5,297 nt of DNA, from positions 1 to 5,297 of the forward strand of contig JAHELQ010000402.1 of NCBI GenBank assembly GCA_024644125.1. Direction: 5' to 3'. Of the stretch, positions 1 through 5,118 are shown in pieces. The notes beneath the pieces are model-generated. The model was not told the origin of the DNA, did not search any database, and saw nothing but the letters and a program-made list of their open reading frames with translations. The position numbers and the translations under genes were made by a program. Numbering within the stretch: the stretch's first letter is position 1; the number at the start of each line of letters is the position of its first letter. The stretch comes from Candidatus Aminicenantota bacterium. Its GTDB lineage: Bacteria; Acidobacteriota; Aminicenantia; UBA2199.

Positions 1-420
1 CTGGTGCGCAAACCGGGAGCGTTCGTCAACTATCGCTATCGGGACGATCTATTCCCAACGATCCATTTTCGGATGGTCTACGATTATCTACGAGAAAAGA
101 GGCCGGCCAGCGCGTCGCGGGAGTATTTGGAGATACTTCACCTGGCGTCCCGCGAAAGCGAGTGGAAGGTTGACCAGGCGATTCAGGGGTTGTTTGCTTG
201 CGAAAAAGAGCTCTCCCTGGATGAAGTTAAAAAGTTGGTTGACTCGACTGGCAATAGTTGTGAACTGAAAGAAGTCCATGTCCGGCAAACCAACTTATCC
301 GATTACAATCGTCTTTATAGTGCGTTTTCTCATGAGGCAATACGGCAAGAAAATATACTTGTCGTTGAACAACCATCTACCGACAACCATTTCCGCCAAT
401 CCGAAGGTTATTCGATGTAG
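1..420 (+). CDS. istA: IS21-family transposase IstA, C-terminal part (cut by window edge)
   Basis: The frame is open from the first base, so the true start lies outside the window; the GTG at base 4 is just an internal valine codon. About 139 C-terminal residues are visible, against roughly 400-500 for a full IstA. The start of the fragment (KPGAFVNYRYRDDLFP) and the later REYLEILHLAS segment match the conserved C-terminal region of IS21 transposases, which follows the DDE catalytic core. The catalytic residues themselves would lie upstream and cannot be checked. The IstB ATPase gene that normally overlaps or directly follows istA is absent: 421-601 encodes nothing like it. The last 25-30 residues (after about NLSDYNRLYSAF) do not look like the family, so the end of the frame may already be foreign DNA. 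The element is therefore probably a remnant. The family call is from recognised sequence; the loss of istB is seen directly. Confidence 0.8.
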   Translation: MVRKPGAFVNYRYRDDLFPTIHFRMVYDYLREKRPASASREYLEILHLASRESEWKVDQAIQGLFACEKELSLDEVKKLVDSTGNSCELKEVHVRQTNLSDYNRLYSAFSHEAIRQENILVVEQPSTDNHFRQSEGYSM

Positions 421-601
421 TCACACAACTTCCTTTTTATTCGCGCGAAGAAAACAGGGGAAAAAATATCCATCAAAGCATCAATAGCAAAAGAAAAAAA
501 TTTGGCAGTACAAGTTGGCACAATCAAACTTAGAATTGCAATTAAACAACTCCTTTGATTGTGGGTCGAAATTCAGGATTTCATTTTTTTAGGAGACAGG
601 C
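421..601. other. Non-coding junction between the IS21 remnant and the propeller gene
   Basis: This AT-rich spacer separates two convergent genes, istA on the plus strand and the propeller gene on the minus strand. It has no credible ORF and no istB-like frame. It holds the inverted repeat 519-563, which is listed separately, and the motif GGAGACAGGC at 592-601, just beyond the propeller stop codon. No clear stem followed by a U-tract, as expected of an intrinsic terminator, is visible for either gene. The breakpoint that removed the rest of the IS21 element probably lies here. Confidence 0.6.
519..563. repeat. 10-bp perfect inverted repeat with internal palindrome
   Basis: CACAATCAAA at 519-528 is repeated exactly as its reverse complement TTTGATTGTG at 554-563. 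The 25-nt interval contains a second perfect palindrome, AATTGCAATT, at 534-543. It lies between two convergent genes, where a bidirectional transcription stop would fit. However, the stem is AT-rich and no T-tract follows directly on either side, so a terminator is not well supported. A protein-binding site or the end of a lost mobile element are alternatives. Confidence 0.5.
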
Positions 602-1828
602 TCAATTTTTTAGGGTGACTTTAAATGAATGAAGTTTCTGGTATCGGGAACCGCCTTTAAGAAAGAGCTTGTCCTCATTTATATAGATACCGCCACGATC
701 TCCGATAATTGGAGCTTCGGCAATAACTTTTCCATTAGGAGCGATAACAAGGATACGGGATAGATCAATGGTGTCAGACAAATCGATATCGGGATTCCCT
801 TTAGTATCACTAACTATTCCACTACCTTCAAAACGAACTGTTAGTTTTTCTTTCTCCTCGTCTTTCAGCAAACGATTTCTTGTTAGTAAATAGAGATGAC
901 CACTGGAGTCTATAGCCATATCAATGCAAATAGTCTTCCACTCATTTTTGCTTTTGATCTTTTGGGAGTGAAGAATACCTCCATTGCTCCCCGAATTACG
1001 CTTGTAGGCTTTGGGATTTTCGCCCTCATTCATGACTTTAATCCCGTCTCCTTCCGTTATCGTCTCAATTCTAACCTCAGGAATTTGAAATGGTACTTCG
1101 AAGGCAATTACTAACAATAATTTTCCTTCGCTGGAATACTTTCTGATAACGGGCGCATGCCTGTGGACTACATAAACATTGTCCTCATGATCCATTGCTA
1201 TGAGAAATTTCTCACAGAGCATTTCATTCTCCGCTGCATCATGAAAATCACCGAATCCTTTTTTTTCGTTTCCATCCGCATCCATGAGATAAAGAATTTT
1301 CCGTGAACGAAATGTTCTGAATGGAAAATATAGCATAATTTCATCCTTTGAAGTAATACCCATCCAAGAGCTCAAGTCTTTTATTTTAAAGACTGAAACG
1401 CTCTTGCCGGCTGAATTGAAGCGCTGAACTCTGCGCCCCACACTCTCAAGCACCACTAAATCTCCGTTAAGGGCGAAATCGAGAGAGCAAGGGGTGAGTA
1501 AATCTCCGGGACCTTTACCGCTACGGCCAATTCGGCGAATGAAATCTCCGTTAGGTGAGATTACCTTGACGCAGTGCTGGTAAGTAGCGCAGATATACAT
1601 ATTTCGCTCTTTATCAAATTTTATATCACCAATCTGCTTAATTACTTTTTCGAGATCTTCTTCGTCATCGCCTCCCCAGATTTGAAGGGGTTTTAGAACC
1701 AGCTTGCCTCGACACACTTCTTGGGAAGCCAAGGTATTTTCTACGATGGTTGGTTGATTTGCGAAACTTAATTTAATTGTCGCCGACATTAATATAAGCA
1801 AACTCAGGGTACTAATCTTTACCTTCAT
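602..1828 (-). CDS. Secreted 6-bladed beta-propeller (NHL-like) protein
   Basis: The 408-residue protein starts with a Sec-type signal peptide: MKVK, a hydrophobic stretch to about residue 20, and a likely cleavage after SFA (residue 23). The mature part shows NHL/6-bladed propeller repeats: DIKFDKERNMYIC (68-80) with VKVISPNGDFIRRIGRSGKGPGDL (split here as VKVISPNGDF and IRRIGRSGKGPGDL, 87-110), then SLDFALNGDLVVLESVGRRVQRF, then DHEDNVYVVHRHAPVIRKYSSEG, and a late blade with AIDSSGHLYLL. Length fits the family. The start is fixed by GAGGTG at 1836-1841, 7 nt before ATG. Such proteins are exported scaffolds for binding ligands or partners; the substrate here is unknown. In Bacteroidota and Aminicenantes-like genomes they often sit beside radical SAM peptide maturases, as the interrupted gene at 3287-4429 suggests here. 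No promoter is evident in the 60 bp between its start and the IS end, so transcription may come from the IS or from further upstream. The fold call is firm; the role is inferred. Confidence 0.85.
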   Translation of the reverse strand: MKVKISTLSLLILMSATIKLSFANQPTIVENTLASQEVCRGKLVLKPLQIWGGDDEEDLEKVIKQIGDIKFDKERNMYICATYQHCVKVISPNGDFIRRIGRSGKGPGDLLTPCSLDFALNGDLVVLESVGRRVQRFNSAGKSVSVFKIKDLSSWMGITSKDEIMLYFPFRTFRSRKILYLMDADGNEKKGFGDFHDAAENEMLCEKFLIAMDHEDNVYVVHRHAPVIRKYSSEGKLLLVIAFEVPFQIPEVRIETITEGDGIKVMNEGENPKAYKRNSGSNGGILHSQKIKSKNEWKTICIDMAIDSSGHLYLLTRNRLLKDEEKEKLTVRFEGSGIVSDTKGNPDIDLSDTIDLSRILVIAPNGKVIAEAPIIGDRGGIYINEDKLFLKGGSRYQKLHSFKVTLKN

Positions 1829-1835
1829 TTGTTTT

Positions 1836-1841
1836 CACCTC
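1836..1841 (-). promoter_or_regulatory. Ribosome binding site of the propeller gene
   Basis: On the minus strand this reads GAGGTG, 7 nt upstream of the ATG at 1828. The whole leader, GAGGTGAAAACAA followed by ATG, is nearly the same as that of the radical SAM gene (GAGGTGAAACAAA followed by TTG). This supports both starts and suggests that the two genes belong to the same genome or cassette. Confidence 0.75.
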
Positions 1842-1888
1842 TTTTTGTACCGCCCTAAATTTAAGGAAACGTGTCTTGGTTCTCCGGA

Positions 1889-1905
1889 AATAGGACAAAC
1901 CTCTT
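1889..1905 (+). repeat. IS3 terminal inverted repeat, orfB side (IRR)
   Basis: Reads AATAGGACAAACCTCTT on the plus strand. It is the reverse complement of 3303-3319 except for one base (A instead of C at the tenth position). The similarity fades just outside: GGAA here against TGGA at the other end. Confidence 0.8.
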
Positions 1906-1914
1906 TCAAAACTA

Positions 1915-1929
1915 AGTGGGTAACCCACT
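1915..1929. repeat. Short perfect palindrome inside the IS end
   Basis: AGTGGGT and ACCCACT flank a single A. It lies between the orfB stop codon and the terminal repeat. As RNA it could form a 6-bp hairpin with a 3-nt loop. No T-run follows on the orfB-sense strand, so it is not a convincing intrinsic terminator. A subterminal transposase-binding site or a block to read-through transcription are possible. Confidence 0.45.
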
Positions 1930-1978
1930 GAAATCCCAACAGGATTCGTTCAAATATTATCGTTTTTTCCATTCTCAG

Positions 1979-2947
1979 TCAAGACGCCTGTTTTTGTCTT
2001 TCGAGCCGCTTCACTTTCCTGTTCATCCTTGCAGTCTCTAGTTTTCGGTCCCTTTCCTCATAAATCGCCGCTTGTTTTCCTTCCAGCATATCAAGTGGCG
2101 CGATATAGCCGATAGCGCTATGAAGCCGAACTCGATTATATAATTCGACATATTCTCCGATATTTTTTCGCGCCTCCTTCAAATTCCCTGGATTTTTGAC
2201 CGCCACACATTCCTGCTTGATCAACCCCTGCATGCGCTCTTGCTTGCCATTAGACTGTGGATAGTATGGGCTGGTGCGGACATGGCTCAAACCGCTTATA
2301 CCGATAAACTCTTTAAATTCACGGGCGACAAATTGAGGACCGTTATCACTGATAATACGTGGTCCCACGCCTGGGAATTTTTCCAGAGCCCTTTGAAGAA
2401 TGATCTCGACATCCCGCTCTTTCATTGCTTCACGAATCTCCCAGTGCACGATGAAGCGGCTATATCCATCCAGGATGCTGCAAAGATAATAAAATGTGCC
2501 CCCAAGGTTCAGGTAGGTGAAGTCGATATGCCAGTGTTCATGCGGGCGAGTGGGCTGAACGAAACCGGTCCCTTTTTGCGAGACTTTCCGCCGGAGTTTT
2601 CCCAGCAACCCTCTTTTGCTCAATACCCGGTAAACCGTCGAAGGGCTGACAGCGACAATATCCAGATCAAGCATCATGTACGTCAGCCGCCGATAACCTT
2701 CAAATGGATTGCGAATGTAAAAGTTGACGATACTCTCAATCTCCCAATCCTCCAGCCACCAATCACGTGGGATTTGCCCGTTGTGCTCGTTAGATTTCCC
2801 ATAACGCTGTTGCCAATGATAGTATTTGCTGTGGTTCATCTCCAACCATTTTACGATTCGACGCTGGCAAATATCTGTGCTGGTGGATATCTCCCTTACA
2901 AAGTCTACCACCGCGTCTCGTTGATCAGGCTCAACCCAACCGGTCAT
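1979..2947 (-). CDS. IS3-family transposase OrfB (DDE integrase core)
   Basis: This is the catalytic half of the transposase, 322 residues from the internal ATG. Residues 61-127 hold the HTH_21-like region (NPFEGYRRLTYMM, SPSTVYRVLSKRGLLGK). The rve/integrase core follows: D142 in WHIDFTY, D201 in ISDNGPQF and E237 in NGKQERM, with exactly 35 residues between the second D and the E. K244, seven residues after the glutamate, is the usual IS3 lysine. YNRVRLHSAIGYIAPLDML is the typical C-terminal signature. The ATG overlaps the orfA stop as ATGA, and a weak GGGG lies 5 nt upstream. The functional enzyme is expected to be the OrfAB fusion of about 428 residues, made by a -1 shift on the A9 tract; free OrfB may also be made. 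All catalytic residues are present. Confidence 0.92.
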   Translation of the reverse strand: MTGWVEPDQRDAVVDFVREISTSTDICQRRIVKWLEMNHSKYYHWQQRYGKSNEHNGQIPRDWWLEDWEIESIVNFYIRNPFEGYRRLTYMMLDLDIVAVSPSTVYRVLSKRGLLGKLRRKVSQKGTGFVQPTRPHEHWHIDFTYLNLGGTFYYLCSILDGYSRFIVHWEIREAMKERDVEIILQRALEKFPGVGPRIISDNGPQFVAREFKEFIGISGLSHVRTSPYYPQSNGKQERMQGLIKQECVAVKNPGNLKEARKNIGEYVELYNRVRLHSAIGYIAPLDMLEGKQAAIYEERDRKLETARMNRKVKRLERQKQAS

Positions 2948-3264
2948 AGTTCCCCAGAGTTTTTTTTTAGCTTCACGTAGCTTTCGGTGATCTCCGCAAT
3001 GATATTATCCTTGTGCTTCAGACGATCCTCAAGGTGAGAAACTTTCTCTTCAAGCTTCTTGGCCTTCTTGCTCTCTTTTTTACTCGGCTTAAAAAAGGCA
3101 AGCGCGCCTCGTTCAAAGAACTCCTTCTGCCAACGGTAAAACTGATTGGGAGATAGTTTCAGTTCATCGCAAATATCTGACACGGCCTCTCTATCAAGGA
3201 GATGGCGCTTCAAAATTTTTACTTTCTCTTCAGCATCGAAATGCCGCCTTGTCTTCTCAGACAT
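2944..3264 (-). CDS. IS3-family transposase OrfA (HTH plus coiled coil)
   Basis: This 106-residue protein binds the IS ends and supplies the N-terminus of the OrfAB fusion. The sequence shows a transposase_8-type helix-turn-helix (FDAEEKVKILKRHL, then AVSDICDELKLSPNQFYRWQKEF). A leucine-zipper-like coiled coil follows (KKLEEKVSHLEDRLKHKDNII) and is used for multimerisation in this family; it ends in a lysine-rich LKKNSGEL. I chose the ATG at 3264 instead of the ATG at 3285. AGGAGG (3270-3275) lies 5 nt before 3264 and would fall inside the coding sequence of the longer version, and MSEKTRRHFDAEEK is the usual form of the N-terminus. Its stop overlaps the orfB start (ATGA). A TATAAT box lies just upstream, next to the terminal repeat. 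Confidence 0.9.
   Translation of the reverse strand: MSEKTRRHFDAEEKVKILKRHLLDREAVSDICDELKLSPNQFYRWQKEFFERGALAFFKPSKKESKKAKKLEEKVSHLEDRLKHKDNIIAEITESYVKLKKNSGEL
2960..2968 (-). promoter_or_regulatory. A9 slippery tract for -1 frameshift, orfA to orfB
   Basis: On the minus strand nine consecutive A lie about 14 nt before the orfA stop codon (GCT A9 CTCTGG). The orfB frame is -1 relative to orfA and is open through the tract. Slipping back one base gives Lys-Leu-Trp-Gly-Thr and then Met1 of OrfB, yielding an OrfAB product of about 428 residues. This is the standard IS3-family expression mechanism. Polymerase slippage on A9 could give the same product. Confidence 0.8.
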
Positions 3265-3269
3265 TAAAA

Positions 3270-3275
3270 CCTCCT
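3270..3275 (-). promoter_or_regulatory. Ribosome binding site that fixes the orfA start
   Basis: Perfect AGGAGG on the minus strand, 5 nt before the ATG at 3264. It lies inside the longer reading frame that opens at 3285, so translation most likely begins at 3264. Confidence 0.8.
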
Positions 3276-3285
3276 GGTTAGTCAT

Positions 3286-3314
3286 ATTATACTAAACTTT
3301 TTAAGAGGTGTGTC
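3286..3314 (-). promoter_or_regulatory. Probable orfA promoter next to the IS end
   Basis: The minus strand has a perfect TATAAT at 3291-3286, about 22 nt before the orfA start codon. At a 17-bp spacing the -35 position (3314-3309) reads GACACA, a weak match (3 of 6) that lies within the inverted repeat. A promoter partly embedded in the terminal repeat is common in IS3 elements because it lets the transposase repress itself. The start of the downstream ATG at 3285 overlaps the -10 box, another reason to prefer the start at 3264. Confidence 0.5.
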
Positions 3315-4429
3315 CTATTCCATGAGAGGCATGACAGTTCTACAACTTGCTTTACAATACTCGTAGACTCTTGAAACTCAACAATATATTTCTCAAATGC
3401 CCATTGAATAATATCTTTATCCTCTCGTACATCATCAAAAGTTTCACTGGATTTTATGATCGTTCCCTCACTAGGATATACTATATTGATGGGGATACCG
3501 ACCATCCATGGGATAGAGCTGAAAAATTTTTCAATTGTATTTAATTTCTCTGCAGAAAAAGGTGGAGCGTAAACGACATTTACTGAGATTTGTCCATTCA
3601 AGATATCCATGTCATGATTTTCAACAAGATTTTTCAAGCCATTAAGAGTCTTTTCAAAACTTCCGTTTCCCATTTCATCAATTCGATACCTATCGTGAAG
3701 TGCCTTAGGTCCATCTAGACTTACCATCACACTAAATTTGTTATGGGCCAAGAAATTAGCAATTTCTGGATTTATGAGTGTCGCATTTGTAGTCATGCTG
3801 AATAGTATTTCACGGCCTTTGAAAACATCTTTTGCATATTCAACACATTTTTTTATAAATGGGAATTGAACTAATGGTTCTCCCCCATAAAATCCAATCC
3901 GTATAAGCTTAGTTTTTGACGAATTCTTAAGAAAAAAATCAATCGCCTGCATTGCTGTTTCAAAATCCATGGATTTATTCCCATGGTTCCTTTTTGTATC
4001 AACATGGTCATTGTATATACAATATTGGCAACGTAGGTTGCAATTCTGAGTTATTTCAAGTGTAATTGATTGCAACGATGTGCTTAGTAATTCCTCAAGA
4101 TCATCAAAATGACCTGACAAGGTAAAGTGTGTATTCTTATCCAATTTTAAGATATTTTCTTGCTTGATAGCATCAATAATTTCAACTGAGGATCTACAAA
4201 AAACCTCCTCCCCATACTTGCTGATATAGTATTCAATAGCATCCTTAGGGACATGGCATTTTAGTAAACTATCAATTAGTTCGAATACTTCTTTTTGGCA
4301 TGACAAAATTTTATTAGTCCCAGTGTCGTAAAGATAATAGTAATTGTCAACGCAGAATGCCTTTGCTAACGGTTTGCTATTGGCAAATTCTTTTGCAAAA
4401 AAATCTACATAAAAATCTTTCTCTTCCAA
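3287..4429 (-). pseudogene. Radical SAM peptide maturase-like protein, truncated by the IS3 element
   Basis: Residues 1-100 form a maturase-type N-terminal region (VDNYYYLYDTGTNKILSCQ). The radical SAM core follows: CNLRCQYC (C130, C134, C137) for the 4Fe-4S cluster, GGEP at 182-185 for SAM binding, TTNATLI at 213-219 and VSLDGP at 236-241. These features match the peptide-modifying (SPASM/anSME-like) branch. Translation starts at TTG, supported by GAGGTG 7 nt upstream; the next in-frame Met is residue 155, beyond the cluster motif. Native sequence stops near residue 370. The last ten residues (from about NRTHLLKSLV) and the TAA are encoded by the IS end. Relatives usually run to about 430-500 residues with a Cys-rich SPASM domain that holds auxiliary clusters; that part is missing here and is not evident beyond the IS. 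The core could still fold, but loss of function is likely. A Cys-containing peptide tail (4527-4592) lies upstream and a secreted propeller gene lies beyond the IS. Confidence 0.85.
3303..3319 (-). repeat. IS3 terminal inverted repeat, orfA side (IRL)
   Basis: Reads AATAGGACACACCTCTT on the minus strand; 16 of 17 bases match the other end. The preceding TGG (3322-3320) may be part of the repeat or the last tryptophan codon of the interrupted radical SAM gene. Confidence 0.8.
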
Positions 4430-4436
4430 TTTGTTT

Positions 4437-4442
4437 CACCTC
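4437..4442 (-). promoter_or_regulatory. Ribosome binding site that decides the TTG start
   Basis: GAGGTG on the minus strand, 7 nt before the TTG at 4429. There is no ATG or GTG alternative near the N-terminus, and the leader copies that of the propeller gene, so TTG is the likely start. Confidence 0.75.
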
Positions 4443-4478
4443 AATAGGACATTATAGAAAAGAATGCTTTATCCTATT
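4443..4478. repeat. Inverted repeat AATAGGA / TCCTATT in the radical SAM leader
   Basis: AATAGGA at 4443-4449 is repeated inverted as TCCTATT at 4472-4478, with 22 nt between. It lies between the promoter and the ribosome binding site, where an operator or mRNA hairpin could act. The first arm continues as AATAGGACA (4443-4451), identical to the outer nine bases of the IS3 terminal repeats. Whether this is chance, a regulatory site or an IS-related trace cannot be settled here. Confidence 0.4.
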
Positions 4479-4486
4479 TTAATCGT

Positions 4487-4516
4487 ATAATATCACACTG
4501 TAATTTTGAAAGTCAA
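4487..4516 (-). promoter_or_regulatory. Predicted sigma70-type promoter of the radical SAM gene
   Basis: On the minus strand TTGACT (4516-4511) and TATTAT (4492-4487) are separated by 18 bp; each matches the consensus at 5 of 6 positions. It would start transcription about 50 nt before the TTG start. The surrounding 4480-4560 is very AT-rich. The inverted repeat at 4443-4478 lies just downstream in the transcribed leader. Confidence 0.6.
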
Positions 4517-4526
4517 GAAAAAAATT

Positions 4527-4592
4527 TTACTTTAAGCCAATATTTCTACATAAATTATCACAAGTTTCATAGTTACCAAAACAAAGAACTTG
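4527..4592 (-). pseudogene. Start-less Cys-containing reading frame, possible tail of a lost precursor peptide
   Basis: Directly after the TAG that ends the ORF at 4593-4784, the same frame stays open for 21 codons to a TAA: QVLCFGNYETCDNLCRNIGLK. It has no start codon and no ribosome binding site of its own. It holds three cysteines spaced C-x6-C-x3-C, lies just before the radical SAM promoter and shares the low GC of the cassette. Short Cys-rich peptides encoded directly before a radical SAM maturase are typical substrates, so this may be the C-terminal core of a precursor whose leader was lost at the recombination junction. It could equally be chance: 66 nt is too short to judge. Confidence 0.3.
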
Positions 4593-4784
4593 CTAACTAA
4601 CACCAATTTGTGAACTATAGACGAGTAAATTTGGACAGAATTTTGGAAGCTGTTCGACTCGTTCGGCTTCCGCAAGTAAGCGGATGGGGTTGAAGGATTC
4701 GCTCTTTTGGCGGCTGGTTTCTGCGAGTCCCGGTGAAAGCCACAGATACCAGAGGATTAGCAAAACTATGCAGACACGTTTCAT
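4593..4784 (-). CDS. Short secreted protein downstream of trbI, probably 3'-truncated
   Basis: This 63-residue ORF has a clear Sec signal peptide (MKRVCIVLLILWYLWLSPGLA, cleavage likely near residue 21) and no lipobox. A short polar region follows (ESFNPIRLLAEAERVEQL). AAGGAG lies 6 nt before the ATG, and the start overlaps the stop of the TrbI-like frame (ATGA), a sign of translational coupling in a conjugation operon. The signal peptide and position would suit a small periplasmic transfer protein (TrbJ/VirB5-like or other), but I do not recognise the family. Base composition drops at about 4615-4630, so the last 10-15 residues (about NLLVYSSQIGVS) are probably encoded by foreign DNA and the original gene was longer. 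The ORF start is well supported; its function is unknown. Confidence 0.5.
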   Translation of the reverse strand: MKRVCIVLLILWYLWLSPGLAETSRQKSESFNPIRLLAEAERVEQLPKFCPNLLVYSSQIGVS

Positions 4785-5104
4785 GGTTGTCTCCTTAGCA
4801 GCCGGAACGGGGTGATGGCGATGTCCCGGCCGATGTAGATTTTGACGCGGGCGCCGGGGCGCACGGTGATGGTGGGTTTGATGGCGAGATTTTGCCGCAG
4901 GACTTCGGCGGCGGCGGAGCTAAAACTCCGCTCCGATTCCTCGATGACCGGGGACCAGCGGGAGGCCCGGTCGAGGCCGTTTTGGGCCAATCCCCCCAGG
5001 CCATCCACCAGGCCCAGGGGAAGAGATGGGGACAGGCAAGCATAATTCGTAGTATTCGTCGTCGAGAAGCACTCGATGAAAGCTTCGATGATTAGCTGCA
5101 CCAT
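4781..5104 (-). pseudogene. trbI: TrbI/VirB10-like conjugation protein, C-terminal fragment
   Basis: The last 75-80 residues (from about LGLVDGLGGLAQ) match the C-terminal end of TrbI/VirB10 proteins. These form the channel that links the inner and outer membranes in type IV secretion. The key signature is NLAIKPTITVRPGARVKIYI followed by GRDIAITPF, as in the family ending (N.. PT(I/L)T(I/V)RPG..V.. .V.RD(I/L).. .P(Y/F)). A complete protein has roughly 350-450 residues, so most of it, including the transmembrane helix and Pro-rich region, is missing. The first 27-29 residues of the frame (MVQLIIEAFIECFSTTN...) are encoded by the repeat unit that starts at about 5020, not by trbI. The fragment is GC-rich, unlike the cassette to its left. 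Its stop overlaps the next gene (ATGA), which preserves an old operon junction. The family call is by recognised motif; the truncation is seen directly. Confidence 0.75.
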
Positions 5105-5116
5105 CGCGGCATCGCA
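5023..5116. repeat. Degenerate repeat unit, copy 1
   Basis: Begins AGATGGGGACAGGCAAGCA and runs through ATTCGTCGTCGAG and CTCGATGAAAGCTTCGATGAT to GGCATCGCA. It aligns with 5220-5297 with few substitutions but has two indels: about 12 extra bases after AAGCA and 8 extra near the end. The trbI fragment begins at its left edge. Confidence 0.75.
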
Positions 5117-5118
5117 TC

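Larger units (their letters stand above)
1889..3319 (-). mobile_element. IS3-family insertion sequence, complete-looking
   Basis: The element is about 1.43 kb, within the usual 1.2-1.5 kb of IS3 elements. It has two overlapping frames (orfA, orfB), a slippery A9 tract at the overlap, and terminal inverted repeats at 1889-1905 and 3303-3319 that match at 16 of 17 positions. Both frames are free of internal stops, so it may still be active. The exact outer ends are uncertain by a few bases: on the orfA side the minus strand reads TGGAATAGGACAC, starting with the expected TG, while the other end reads GGAAATAGGACAA. I find no 3-5 bp target duplication in the flanks under any of these choices. 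That points to a rearrangement after insertion. The orfA-side end lies inside the radical SAM reading frame. The subgroup was not assigned. Confidence 0.85.

Noticed and set aside
88..487. Short frames on both strands around the istA end (88-288 minus, 278-487 plus), considered as an istB start
   Set aside because: Neither resembles IstB (no Walker A motif); the first is antisense to istA and the second is mainly out-of-frame sequence.
896..1114. 72-codon plus-strand frame inside the propeller gene
   Set aside because: It is antisense to a well-supported gene and has no family resemblance.
1829..1888. Remnant of the maturase C-terminus between the IS and the propeller gene
   Set aside because: Three short frames can be read here (for example one with CPISGEPRHVSLNLGRYKKR before a stop), but none shows SPASM cysteines and the stretch is too short to assign.
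1915..1929. Intrinsic terminator after orfB
   Set aside because: The hairpin is short, with a 1-3 nt loop and no U-tract after it, so it is listed only as a palindrome.
2240..2980. 246-codon open frame on the plus strand across the transposase
   Set aside because: It lies antisense to orfB, whose DDE motifs are clear, and its translation has no recognisable domain or ribosome binding site.
4795..5117. Other frames over the GC-rich right end (4795-5043 minus, 4920-5117 minus, 4842-5095 plus)
   Set aside because: They are by-products of high GC. Only the frame ending at 4781 shows the TrbI/VirB10 signature.
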